Below are positions 1 to 10,048 of a stretch of DNA of 64,000 nt, piece after piece. This DNA is from Flavobacteriaceae bacterium. Lineage in GTDB: Bacteria; Bacteroidota; Bacteroidia; Flavobacteriales; Flavobacteriaceae. The stretch covers positions 1-64,000 of the forward strand of contig JABABD010000016.1 of the NCBI GenBank assembly GCA_014238425.1, written 5' to 3'. The notes below the pieces were generated by a model. The model had not been told where the DNA came from. It saw only the letters and a list, made by a program, of their open reading frames with translations, and searched no databases. Made by a program: the position numbers and the translations under genes. The stretch's first letter is position 1; each line of letters begins with the position of its first letter.

Positions 1-237
1 GATAAGGTGTTGAAAAATACAGATGTGACAATATATCCTAACCCGGCACATGACGTCATTAATATAGAGTCAACAATTATTATAGATTCAGTAGAAATGT
101 TTGATATACTAGGGAAACGTGTTTTAAATACAGAGCAAACAGAAATAATAAGAGTGAATCATTTACCAACAGGGGTCTACATATTAAAGATATATTCAGG
201 AAAAGGAAAGCTAACCAAGAAAGTGATTATTGAATAG
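1..237 (+). CDS. C-terminal end of a T9SS cargo protein (type A sorting domain), 5' truncated
   Basis: The reading frame is open from base 1, so this is the 3' end of a larger gene starting outside the window. The ~75 residues form a typical type A sorting domain (Por secretion tail): a YPNP motif, a VEMFDILGK strand, then LPTGVYILKI and a final basic KKVIIE. Such tails direct cargo through the type IX secretion system and are removed or lipid-linked at the surface. The tail is very similar to that of the complete gene ending at 22183. The function of the missing N-terminal part is unknown. An internal GTG at base 7 could look like a start, but the domain begins at once and no signal peptide is possible. 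Confidence 0.85.
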   Translation, partial: DKVLKNTDVTIYPNPAHDVINIESTIIIDSVEMFDILGKRVLNTEQTEIIRVNHLPTGVYILKIYSGKGKLTKKVIIE

Positions 238-318
238 ATAAAACTTAGATGGTTATTATAAAAGTAAAATGAGTTAATCAATCATTGAGATGAATCCAAA
301 GTCGCATTGGGTTTTAAG

Positions 319-345
319 AAAGAGAGCTAGAGATAGCTCTCTTTT
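319..345 (+). terminator. Rho-independent terminator after the T9SS cargo gene
   Basis: An 11-bp perfect stem (arms 319-329 and 334-344, core AGAGAGCTA) with a four-base loop runs into Ts. It lies about 80 bases after the stop at 237 and before the convergent ribB gene, so it probably ends the rightward transcript. Confidence 0.7.
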
Positions 346-402
346 ACTCTTTACTTATTATTTTCAAAGTATATAGGAAAATTGTTAAAAAGCAATGATA
401 TT

Positions 403-1554
403 TTAATATCTCACATAATCAATGATCTCTAAACCATAACCAATCATTCCAACACGTTTTGTGTGTTCGGCGTTAGAGATTAATCTAAGCTTATGTATAT
501 CTAGGTCATGAAGTATTTGTGCACCAATACCAAAATCCTTGGAATCTATTTCTATACGTGGCGCCTTGGTCACTTTGTTTTCAACTTGTGAGTCTTTTAA
601 AGTCGCTAATCGTTTCAACATATTAATGGACTGACTCTGCTGATTAATAAAGACAATAGCGCCTTTACCTGCATTATTAATGACTCTGAACATATCGTCC
701 AATTTTTTATCAGCATTGTTGGTAAGAGTTCCTAAAACATCATTGTTTATTAAGGAAGCATTGATTCTTGTAAGCACATGTTCGTTATTTTTCCATGCGC
801 CTTTGGTCAAGGCAATGTGTACTTGATCATTGGTAGTTTGTTGATATGCTCTTAACCTAAATTTCCCGAAACGTGTTTCAATATCAAAATCCTCTTTTTT
901 CTCAATTAATGAATCGTGTTCCATACGATAAGCAACAAGATCTTCTATGGACACTATTTTAAGATTAAAACGCTTTGCTACTTCAATTAGTTGAGGTAAC
1001 CGTGCCATCGTGCCATCTTCGTTCATGATCTCTACAATAACTCCAGCTGGCTCAAAACCAGCTAACCTTGCAAAATCTATAGCCGCTTCTGTATGACCAG
1101 TTCTGCGCAATACGCCTCCTTCTTTTGCAACCAAAGGGAAAATATGACCTGGTCTTGCCAGTTCAAAAGATTTGGTGTTTGGGTCAATCAATGATTGAAT
1201 AGTTTTTGCACGATCACTAGCAGAAATTCCTGTAGTTACTCCATTACCTTTTAAATCTACAGACACCGTAAATGCTGTTTCCATATAATCGGTATTATTT
1301 CTTACCATCATATGTAGATCTAAATCTTCACAACGCTTTTCTGTAAGAGGAGCACAAATGAGGCCGCGACCGTGTGTCGCCATAAAATTAATCATCTCGG
1401 GAGTTACAGTTTCTGCAGCAGCCATAAAGTCACCCTCATTTTCCCTATCGGCATCATCTACTACTATAATAACCTTGCCATTGCGAACGTCTTCAATAGC
1501 TTCTTGTATGGTATGTAATTTAAACTCGATATTATTGATGGTTTTTGTAATCAT
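403..1554 (-). CDS. ribB: 3,4-dihydroxy-2-butanone-4-phosphate synthase with a degenerate GTP cyclohydrolase II-like C-terminal domain (RibBX-like)
   Basis: The N-terminal ~208 residues are a well conserved RibB domain, which turns ribulose 5-phosphate into the four-carbon precursor of riboflavin. The acidic DRENEGD loop (residues 36-42), HGRG, TGISASDR and the GHIFPL...RTGHTEA metal-binding region are intact. The C-terminal half has the length and fold pattern of GTP cyclohydrolase II, but the three zinc cysteines are gone: the usual SEC segment reads NASL and the usual RCDCG reads TNNAD (residues 263-282). The HRQEGR loop reads INQQSQS. It should therefore make the butanone phosphate but not open GTP. 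The ATG at 1554 is preferred over an in-frame TTG at 1563. It is last in the ftsK-lolA-lptF-ribB run. Confidence 0.9.
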   Translation of the reverse strand: MITKTINNIEFKLHTIQEAIEDVRNGKVIIVVDDADRENEGDFMAAAETVTPEMINFMATHGRGLICAPLTEKRCEDLDLHMMVRNNTDYMETAFTVSVDLKGNGVTTGISASDRAKTIQSLIDPNTKSFELARPGHIFPLVAKEGGVLRRTGHTEAAIDFARLAGFEPAGVIVEIMNEDGTMARLPQLIEVAKRFNLKIVSIEDLVAYRMEHDSLIEKKEDFDIETRFGKFRLRAYQQTTNDQVHIALTKGAWKNNEHVLTRINASLINNDVLGTLTNNADKKLDDMFRVINNAGKGAIVFINQQSQSINMLKRLATLKDSQVENKVTKAPRIEIDSKDFGIGAQILHDLDIHKLRLISNAEHTKRVGMIGYGLEIIDYVRY

Positions 1555-1593
1555 TTCAAGCAATTTATATACAAAGATATTGGTTATTTTCTT

Positions 1594-3570
1594 TTAGCGT
1601 ACGAGTTTTAGATCTTCTTTCGTTTTTTTGTTAAAGAAGAAATAAATCAAGAAATAAAAAGGTATTCCCAATATACTAGTTACAAAAAAAGTGTTTGTCT
1701 TTCCTTTTTGAATAGTTTTATAGAATGCCTTTAGTTGTACGTGCGTGAGAACAAAGGACACTAAATATAATGCAAAACTAACTGTACTAATAGTTAGCGA
1801 TACTTCGGCTAGAGATGAGAGCTTATTATTCTTAAAAACAAAATAGAGAAGTAAAGGAATTAAACCTATAACATATAGGGATAGTGATATTCTTGAATAT
1901 TGTTTATACAATTCATATTCTTTAACTCCTTTTTTATAAGCGACATTCTTCAGATTTCCAGAAAGCTTCAGCGTTTTTTTAGAAATACCTCTGTCATCTA
2001 GAATCTCAATAGAGGCTTTTTTATAGTCTTTAGAATAGTTGAGTTGCTTATAGTTTTTTACAATGTTAATGAGTTGGTCATTACTATAAGCTCTAAGTAT
2101 TTCATGACCTTCTCCAGTTAATTCAATAGTTTTTTCGAGTTCTTTTTTACTGAATTTAAATAGCCTTTTGACAGGTTCCATGATAAAATCTAGTTCGAAA
2201 AGGCCTCTATCTTTGGTAGCTCTAGTTGTTAAATAAATACCAATAGGGAGCATTATCAATGTAGATAACCATGCCGATAAAATAGGATTTAAACTTCCGT
2301 CTTCTGCACTGTTCTTTGCGAAGATGCCTATAAAGTGGTAAATTAGAAATAACACAATAGCAATAACCATAGGTAATCCAATGCCTCCTTTTTTTATAAG
2401 AGCTCCTAATGGTGCGCCAACAAAAAATAAGATAATACAAGCAAACCCTAGCGCAAATTTCTCATGATATGCTATTATGTGTTTATTTAACCATTTAAGT
2501 TGACCACCAAGTTCTTTATCTTTTGATTGAATTATTTGATTGGTACTTAAGACTTTATTTAAAGACATATCAACTATTTGTATCTTTTGCTTTGTGTCAA
2601 ATAGGTCTAGATAATCTATTAAAGAATCTGATTCAATTTTGGAAGGCACAGAATCTTTTTTGAACCCGCTAATAGTGGCTCTCTCATAAGTGTTTTTAGA
2701 AAACTCTTTTAAGTTGTTTATTTCCTTTATTTTAAGACTATCTATTGTGTAATTTAAGTTACCCACACTAAGCATGTCGTATTTACTGGTGACTTGTTTT
2801 TGTTCGAGATCTACGCTACCATTAATCTCTCCTAGATCAAAATTTATAATATACTCCTTAAATTCACTTTTTACAAAAGGTTTCTTTCGACGATCCTTAA
2901 CATTTTTAGACAATATTTCATCATAGTAGTTACCATCATATAGGACCAATCTCAAAACATCAGAATCCATGCTACTTATTAATTCTCCTGTTTTAGATAA
3001 TATAGTTGTATAGTTCCCTGGTCTCGTAGAATTTAACTTATGTATTACAACACCTTTAAGATATTGACCCCTATCACCACTTTTTTTATCAACTTTTATA
3101 TTCATGGTGCCAATTTGATTGAATTGCCCTTCAGCAATAGCCATGGCTGGTTTAAGTTTAGCGATGTTTTTTCTTAAATTATGAGACTTGAGTTGTGCAG
3201 AGGGAATAACATTATTACTAAAAAAGAATATTGTAACACCTAATAATACTATAAAAACACTCAGACTTCGCATAGCACGTTGTAGAGAAATACCAGTAGA
3301 TTTCATTGCAGCGAATTCATAATTTTCGGCAAAATTACCAAACACCATTATAGATGCTAACAATATAGTTAGTGGTAATATTAAAGGAATTAGTGTAGGT
3401 GTAATATAAATCAAGAACTTCCAAATAATTCCAATATCTAAGTCTTTACCTGCAAGTTCAGCTATATAGAGCCAAATAGTTTGTAAAACAAAAATCAGCA
3501 TGAGTATTACAAACACGCTGATAAAAGTTTTTAGGTAGGATGTTAATATGTACCTGTCAAGAATTTTCAA
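1594..3570 (-). CDS. LptF/LptG-family permease (YjgP/YjgQ), lipopolysaccharide export, with extended C-terminus
   Basis: This 658-residue inner-membrane protein matches the permease subunit family of the LptBFGC transporter, which lifts LPS from the inner membrane towards the Lpt bridge. Visible are an N-terminal helix after MKILDRYIL, a helix pair around residues 50-75, the cytoplasmic coupling segment NFAENYEFAAMKSTGISL, a periplasmic beta-jellyroll stretch (about 125-370) and three C-terminal helices around 385-480. The family usually ends near 360-480 residues. Here about 170 more follow, with roughly three or four further hydrophobic segments (570-655), an extension common in Bacteroidota homologues. 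It starts 9 bases after the lolA-like gene, consistent with one envelope-biogenesis transcript. LptF versus LptG cannot be decided by eye. Confidence 0.87.
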   Translation of the reverse strand: MKILDRYILTSYLKTFISVFVILMLIFVLQTIWLYIAELAGKDLDIGIIWKFLIYITPTLIPLILPLTILLASIMVFGNFAENYEFAAMKSTGISLQRAMRSLSVFIVLLGVTIFFFSNNVIPSAQLKSHNLRKNIAKLKPAMAIAEGQFNQIGTMNIKVDKKSGDRGQYLKGVVIHKLNSTRPGNYTTILSKTGELISSMDSDVLRLVLYDGNYYDEILSKNVKDRRKKPFVKSEFKEYIINFDLGEINGSVDLEQKQVTSKYDMLSVGNLNYTIDSLKIKEINNLKEFSKNTYERATISGFKKDSVPSKIESDSLIDYLDLFDTKQKIQIVDMSLNKVLSTNQIIQSKDKELGGQLKWLNKHIIAYHEKFALGFACIILFFVGAPLGALIKKGGIGLPMVIAIVLFLIYHFIGIFAKNSAEDGSLNPILSAWLSTLIMLPIGIYLTTRATKDRGLFELDFIMEPVKRLFKFSKKELEKTIELTGEGHEILRAYSNDQLINIVKNYKQLNYSKDYKKASIEILDDRGISKKTLKLSGNLKNVAYKKGVKEYELYKQYSRISLSLYVIGLIPLLLYFVFKNNKLSSLAEVSLTISTVSFALYLVSFVLTHVQLKAFYKTIQKGKTNTFFVTSILGIPFYFLIYFFFNKKTKEDLKLVR

Positions 3571-3579
3571 AAGTCAACC

Positions 3580-4221
3580 TTAATCCAATTTATTGATGTA
3601 GTAATCTTTATATTTACTTTCATCAAAGGTAAACAAGGTTTCTGACAATGGCTCATTAGTTTTAAAAGAATTAACAGTCAAAGTAGTTCTTGTGCCGTTC
3701 TTGCCAATTTCAATGAGGTTATAGATGTGTTTTGTCTGGCTGTCTATACCCAGTAAAACTTCTGTTATTTCTGAATTTGAATCAATGGGTTTTAATTTTA
3801 TAAACTGGATATTTCGCCCTTTTACATTCTGGATAATATCCATAGCGTAACTATAACCATCTTCATAAAATGATAACATTTTTGAAGGTGTTATTGTGCC
3901 TTCATCTTCTGCATTTTCAGTAGAGATAGTTACTTCTTCATCTTCAGGACTAATACTGTAAAGTGTTTTACCATCAAATATTCGAGTGATTCCTAGGATA
4001 TTAAGCTTGTATTTGTCGCCTTTCATAGTTACATCACCTCTGGTTTCTTGCTTTATATTCTCCTTTGAATTGTCTAGAACATATTTAAAGTCAATAGCAA
4101 TATTATTGTAACTTTTTACTTTTTTAGATACGTCATTAAGCAGTGCCTTTGCTTTGTCAGAATCTTGCGCAAAACCTGTGAAACTTAGTAATGCGATTAC
4201 TATGATACTAATATTCTTCAT
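3580..4221 (-). CDS. LolA-like outer-membrane lipoprotein carrier
   Basis: This is a periplasmic protein of about 213 residues with signal peptide MKNISIIVIALLSFTGFAQ. The mature part shows the LolA-type pattern: an amphipathic helix (KALLNDVSKKVKSYNNIAIDF), then beta strands with GDVTMKGDKYKLNILG and FDGKTLYSISPEDEEV. It is expected to ferry lipoproteins from the inner membrane to the outer membrane. An upstream in-frame ATG at 4245 would add eight residues and overlap the ftsK stop; the ATG at 4221 gives a cleaner signal peptide and is preferred. It is second in the minus-strand envelope operon, between ftsK and the LPS permease. Confidence 0.85.
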   Translation of the reverse strand: MKNISIIVIALLSFTGFAQDSDKAKALLNDVSKKVKSYNNIAIDFKYVLDNSKENIKQETRGDVTMKGDKYKLNILGITRIFDGKTLYSISPEDEEVTISTENAEDEGTITPSKMLSFYEDGYSYAMDIIQNVKGRNIQFIKLKPIDSNSEITEVLLGIDSQTKHIYNLIEIGKNGTRTTLTVNSFKTNEPLSETLFTFDESKYKDYYINKLD

Positions 4222-4225
4222 CTTA

Positions 4226-6619
4226 TTAATAATTGTTCTTTTCATTTTCTAAAAGTTGATCTAGTGCTATAAAATCTGGCACTAGTACTTGTCGTGCTTT
4301 ACTTCCCTCAAAAGGACCTACAATGCCCGCAGCTTCTAATTGATCTATTATTCTACCTGCTCTATTGTAACCCAGTTTTAATTTTCTTTGTAATAAAGAT
4401 GCTGATCCTTGCTGCGCTGTTACAATAACTTCTGCGGCATTTCTGAACAAAGCATCTCGCTCAGATATATTATTATCAAGACTTGTGCCACTTTCTTCAC
4501 CAACATACTCTGGAAGTAAATGCGCTTCTGGGTATGCTTTTTGAGATCCAATATAATCAGTGATTTTTTCGACCTCAGGTGTGTCTACAAATGCACATTG
4601 AATACGTGTAACGTCATTCCCTTGGGTATATAACATATCACCTCTACCAATTAATTGGTCAGCTCCAGAACCATCCAAAATAGTACGCGAATCTATTTTT
4701 GAAGTTACCCTAAAAGCTATTCTAGCAGGGAAATTTGCCTTGATGATTCCCGTAATAACATTTACAGAAGGACGTTGTGTTGCAATAATTAAATGTATGC
4801 CAATGGCTCTGGCTAACTGGGCTAAACGCGCTATGGGCGTTTCTACTTCTTTTCCAGCGGTCATAATTAAATCTGCAAATTCATCGACAACTAATACTAT
4901 GTATGGTAAATAAGCATGTCCGTCGTTAGGATTCAATTTTCGAGATTTAAATTTCTCATTGTACTCCTTGATGTTACGACAGAAGGCATTCTTTAGCATT
5001 TCATAGCGATTATCCATCTCGATACAAAGGGAGTTTAAAGTGTTTATCACTTTAGTATTGTCGGTGATAATTGCCTCGGCACTATCAGGTAGTTTTGCGA
5101 GGTAATGTCTCTCTATTTTATTGTATAATGTCAGTTCTACTTTTTTAGGATCCACTAATACAAACTTTACTTCAGCAGGATGTTTTTTATAAAGTAATGA
5201 GGTTAAAACCGCATTAAGACCAACAGATTTTCCTTGACCCGTAGCCCCAGCCATTAGCATATGTGGCATTTTTGCTAAATCGACGACAAATGTTTCGTTG
5301 CTTATTGTTTTTCCAAGTGCAATAGGTAATTGCATCTCCGAATTTTGGAATTTCTGAGAGGCAATAACGGATCGCATTGATACAATCGTAGCGTTTTTAT
5401 TTGGGACTTCAATACCGATGGTTCCTTTACCTGGAATTGGAGCAATAATCCTTATACCTAGAGCTGCAAGCGACAAAGCAATATCATCTTCGAGGTTTTT
5501 TATCTTAGAAATTCGGATACCAGCATTCGGCACGATTTCGTATAGCGTTACAGTTGGGCCTATAGTGGCTTTTATACTAGAGATACCTATACTATAATTA
5601 TTTAAGGTTTCAACAATTTTGTTTTTATTTTCTTCAAGTTCTTCTTGATTGATGGTTATGCCTTCAATGTTATATTTTTTTAGAAGATCTAGTGGTGGGA
5701 ATTTAAAGTTGCCTAACTCTAGAGTAGGGTCAAACAAGCCAAAATCTTCCACCAATTTATCTGAAAGATTATCGGTGAGTGATTTTTCTTCTTCAACCGT
5801 TTCAATTTCCATTTCTACCTCTTCTTCTATTGGGGTCGTGTCAATTTCTAGTGTCGTTTCAGGAATGTCTTTCTTGATATTGGAATGCTTAGAAATGGTG
5901 GGTTCTAAATTTTCTAAAGGGATTTCAAAGGCAGATTTAAAATCCTCAGCTTCATCACTCAAGCTATTATCAACTCCAGAAAACACTGTATTTTCTTTAG
6001 TTTCAGTGAAATCGTCTTTTAAGCCTTTTTTCGCAAAAGCAAATAACTTAACAAAACTTTGAGCAGTCATTTTAAAGCGTGATGCTAAATACACAATTAA
6101 CCCAAATATCAGCAACAAGACAATGCCTATTTTACCAATATAATCTTGAAGGAAGGAATTCAATTCAAATCCTATGGTGCCGCCTAGCATAGAGATTTTT
6201 TCACCAAAAAAGCCGAGTAGTATAGAACTCCAAATAACAATCAAGGTGCCCCAAAACCAATGTTTCCAAAGTTTGGATTTAGAAATGTTCATCAGCGTAA
6301 AGACACCAGATAGGAATAGTAATCCTGAAAATATAAATGAAGGAACCCCAAACCCTCTATATATGAAAAAATGCCCCAATTCGTTGCCAACTTCGGCCAC
6401 CCAATTTTTAGCTTCAGATGTTCTAGAAGGAAACTGACCGAGTAAATTTTGATCCTCTTTACCAGTAAAAAAATAGGAAAGAAAAGATAAGCACAAAAAA
6501 ACCGACAAAATAATAAGTAAGCTTCCAAATACTAGTTTCTGCTGATTGGAAAACTTAAAACTACGTTTACGCGATTTAGGCTTGGTCTTGGCTTTGGTTG
6601 TTCGTTTTTTCTTCGCCAT
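4226..6619 (-). CDS. ftsK: DNA translocase FtsK/SpoIIIE
   Basis: This is the septal DNA pump that clears chromosome termini before division. The ~797-residue protein has a basic N-terminus (MAKKKRTTKAKTK), four membrane helices in the first ~190 residues, a short acidic linker (EEEVEMEIETVEEE), then the motor. The motor contains the Walker A GATGQGKS, the Walker B-like VVDEFADLIM, the ATQRPSVNVITG segment and the SRTILDGSGADQLIGRGDMLY region. The last ~75 residues form the winged-helix gamma domain (LLQRKLKLGYNRAGRIIDQL) that reads orienting DNA motifs. The ATG at 6619 is chosen over a TTG eight codons upstream. It is the first gene of the ftsK-lolA-lptF-ribB run. Confidence 0.95.
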   Translation of the reverse strand: MAKKKRTTKAKTKPKSRKRSFKFSNQQKLVFGSLLIILSVFLCLSFLSYFFTGKEDQNLLGQFPSRTSEAKNWVAEVGNELGHFFIYRGFGVPSFIFSGLLFLSGVFTLMNISKSKLWKHWFWGTLIVIWSSILLGFFGEKISMLGGTIGFELNSFLQDYIGKIGIVLLLIFGLIVYLASRFKMTAQSFVKLFAFAKKGLKDDFTETKENTVFSGVDNSLSDEAEDFKSAFEIPLENLEPTISKHSNIKKDIPETTLEIDTTPIEEEVEMEIETVEEEKSLTDNLSDKLVEDFGLFDPTLELGNFKFPPLDLLKKYNIEGITINQEELEENKNKIVETLNNYSIGISSIKATIGPTVTLYEIVPNAGIRISKIKNLEDDIALSLAALGIRIIAPIPGKGTIGIEVPNKNATIVSMRSVIASQKFQNSEMQLPIALGKTISNETFVVDLAKMPHMLMAGATGQGKSVGLNAVLTSLLYKKHPAEVKFVLVDPKKVELTLYNKIERHYLAKLPDSAEAIITDNTKVINTLNSLCIEMDNRYEMLKNAFCRNIKEYNEKFKSRKLNPNDGHAYLPYIVLVVDEFADLIMTAGKEVETPIARLAQLARAIGIHLIIATQRPSVNVITGIIKANFPARIAFRVTSKIDSRTILDGSGADQLIGRGDMLYTQGNDVTRIQCAFVDTPEVEKITDYIGSQKAYPEAHLLPEYVGEESGTSLDNNISERDALFRNAAEVIVTAQQGSASLLQRKLKLGYNRAGRIIDQLEAAGIVGPFEGSKARQVLVPDFIALDQLLENEKNNY

Positions 6620-6683
6620 TAAGGGTGCGTTGGTTTGTGACAAAAGTACAAATTACTAACGTTTTTTTTAGAAATAATTGTAT

Positions 6684-7055
6684 TCAAAAAACCTTCGGCA
6701 CATAAATAATCAACGCCACTATGAGCGCAGCCATAGCTGTAAAGAATACAGCACCCGCAGAGATGTCTTTAATAAAACCAATTTTTGGTTCGTAATCTTC
6801 ATGCACAAAATCACAAAGTTTTTCTAAAGCGGTGTTTAAACCTTCTATACTCATCACCAAGGCTATCGTAATCACTTGCAGAATCCATTCTGTAGTACTG
6901 ATTTCAAAATAGAACCCAGCAGCTGTCACAATTAATGCCAAGACAAATTGGATCTGTATGCTAGATTCTGTTCTTATAAGCAATAGCATACCTTTGATGG
7001 CATACCCAAAACTCTTTAATCGGTGCTTTAAGAATGGTTCGTTTTTATTATTCAT
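6684..7055 (-). CDS. dgkA: Diacylglycerol kinase family protein (DgkA-like)
   Basis: This 123-residue integral membrane protein has three hydrophobic helices and the diagnostic segment EGLNTALEKLCDFV followed by IKDISAGAV, the active-site region of prokaryotic DgkA / undecaprenol kinase. It phosphorylates diacylglycerol, or undecaprenol in some lineages, at the inner membrane. Length matches the family (about 120). It sits between tpx and ftsK on the same strand. The 60-base gap to ftsK and the repeat at 7067-7139 upstream suggest it need not share the tpx transcript. Confidence 0.9.
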   Translation of the reverse strand: MNNKNEPFLKHRLKSFGYAIKGMLLLIRTESSIQIQFVLALIVTAAGFYFEISTTEWILQVITIALVMSIEGLNTALEKLCDFVHEDYEPKIGFIKDISAGAVFFTAMAALIVALIIYVPKVF

Positions 7056-7066
7056 TTTTATGACAT

Positions 7067-7139
7067 CAACGCTTCTAATGCCGCTTTATAACTGGCTGTT
7101 GTTATATTTTAAAGCAACGCTTCTAGCGCCGCTTTATAA
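7067..7139. repeat. Imperfect 25-bp direct repeat formed by duplication of the tpx 3' end
   Basis: Copies at 7067-7091 and 7115-7139 match at 23 of 25 bases with a 48-base period. The right copy is the last codons of tpx (YKAALEALL). The left copy lies beyond the tpx stop but in the same frame, reading YKAALEALMS then stop. A 16-codon local tandem duplication is the simplest explanation. Confidence 0.75.
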
Positions 7140-7609
7140 TTTGGTTCGTCCACAATTTCTGGGACTTGTTCGGTATAGGTTATCGTTCCATTTTCATCTA
7201 ATACAATGACGGCTCGAGAATGTAATCCATTTAATGGGCCATCAATAAAATTGAGGCCATAAGATGTCCCGAAACTATTATCAATATAGTCAGAAAGATT
7301 AACAACATTTTCTAAACCTTCTGCACCGCAAAAACGAGCTTGGGCAAAGGGTAAATCACGTGATATGCACAATACTTTCGTATTTTCTAACTCTGCAGCT
7401 TCTTTATTGAACTGTCTTACTGACTGCGCACATGTACCAGTATCAATACTAGGAAAGATATTCAAGACCAGTTTCTGACCACTAAAATCATTTAAGGTAC
7501 AAGAAGAAAGATCGTTCTTTACTAATGTGAAATCTGGTGCCTTACTACCAACACTTGGTAATTGACCAGATGTGTTTATTGCGTCTCCATGTAATGTTAC
7601 TGTTGCCAT
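7109..7609 (-). CDS. tpx: Thiol peroxidase (atypical 2-Cys peroxiredoxin)
   Basis: This is a cytoplasmic or periplasmic peroxidase that reduces hydrogen and lipid peroxides with thioredoxin as donor. The 166-residue protein has the family length. Cys60 in SIDTGTC is the peroxidatic residue and Cys94 in ARFCGAEG the resolving one; the conserved APDFTLV and SRDLPFAQ motifs are present. It is divergent from katG across a 169-base shared control region with plausible promoters for both, so the two peroxide-defence genes are probably co-regulated. The last codons are duplicated in frame downstream of the stop. Confidence 0.95.
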   Translation of the reverse strand: MATVTLHGDAINTSGQLPSVGSKAPDFTLVKNDLSSCTLNDFSGQKLVLNIFPSIDTGTCAQSVRQFNKEAAELENTKVLCISRDLPFAQARFCGAEGLENVVNLSDYIDNSFGTSYGLNFIDGPLNGLHSRAVIVLDENGTITYTEQVPEIVDEPNYKAALEALL

Positions 7610-7643
7610 ATGTATTTAAATAAGTTTTGTTTTTCCAAAGTTA

Positions 7644-7675
7644 GGAAAGTAAATTATCATTCTTACCTATACAAA
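7644..7675 (-). promoter_or_regulatory. Putative Bacteroidota sigma-ABfr promoter for tpx
   Basis: On the minus strand a TTTG (7672-7675) is followed after 20 bases by TACTTTCC (7644-7651), close to the Bacteroidota consensus TTTG-N19/20-TAnnTTTG. It ends 35 bases before the tpx start. Confidence 0.45.
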
Positions 7676-7700
7676 TAGGAAACCTTTATTTTAAGATAGG
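7666..7700. promoter_or_regulatory. Candidate operator with CCTAT/ATAGG half-sites between tpx and katG
   Basis: CCTAT-ACAA-ATAGG (7666-7679) is a perfect 5-bp inverted repeat overlapping the proposed -33 element of tpx. A further ATAGG at 7696-7700 lies 21 bases, two helical turns, from the second arm. The half-sites resemble the ATAG/CTAT elements bound by OxyR-type regulators, but the spacing does not match the E. coli consensus. Confidence 0.3.
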
Positions 7701-7710
7701 AATTATCAAT

Positions 7711-7741
7711 TTTGATGACGGTTGTTAATGTGGTAATTTTA
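7711..7741 (+). promoter_or_regulatory. Putative promoter for katG
   Basis: TTTG (7711-7714) is followed after 19 bases by TAATTTTA (7734-7741), a partial match to the Bacteroidota -33/-7 consensus. It lies 37 bases upstream of the katG ATG. Confidence 0.4.
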
Positions 7742-7766
7742 ACATCTCAAGAAATAACATAATTAA

Positions 7767-9968
<2,202 letters not shown>

Positions 9969-9990
9969 ATTTTGATAATAGTATAAAAGT

Positions 9991-10021
9991 AAAAGCCCAG
10001 ACGATTAATGTCTGGGCTTTT
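9991..10021. terminator. Strong, probably bidirectional terminator between katG and the nhaC-type gene
   Basis: A 12-bp perfect stem (9991-10002 and 10010-10021, core AAAAGCCCAGAC) with a 7-base loop is followed by more Ts. The arms begin with A's and end with T's, so it can serve convergent transcripts on both strands. Confidence 0.85.
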
Positions 10022-10048
10022 TTATTTGTTTTATATCCAAGATATTCC

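Noticed and set aside
5649..6062. 137-codon plus-strand frame inside ftsK
   Set aside because: Opposite the acidic low-complexity linker of FtsK; Ser-rich composition is the mirror of Glu/Asp codons.
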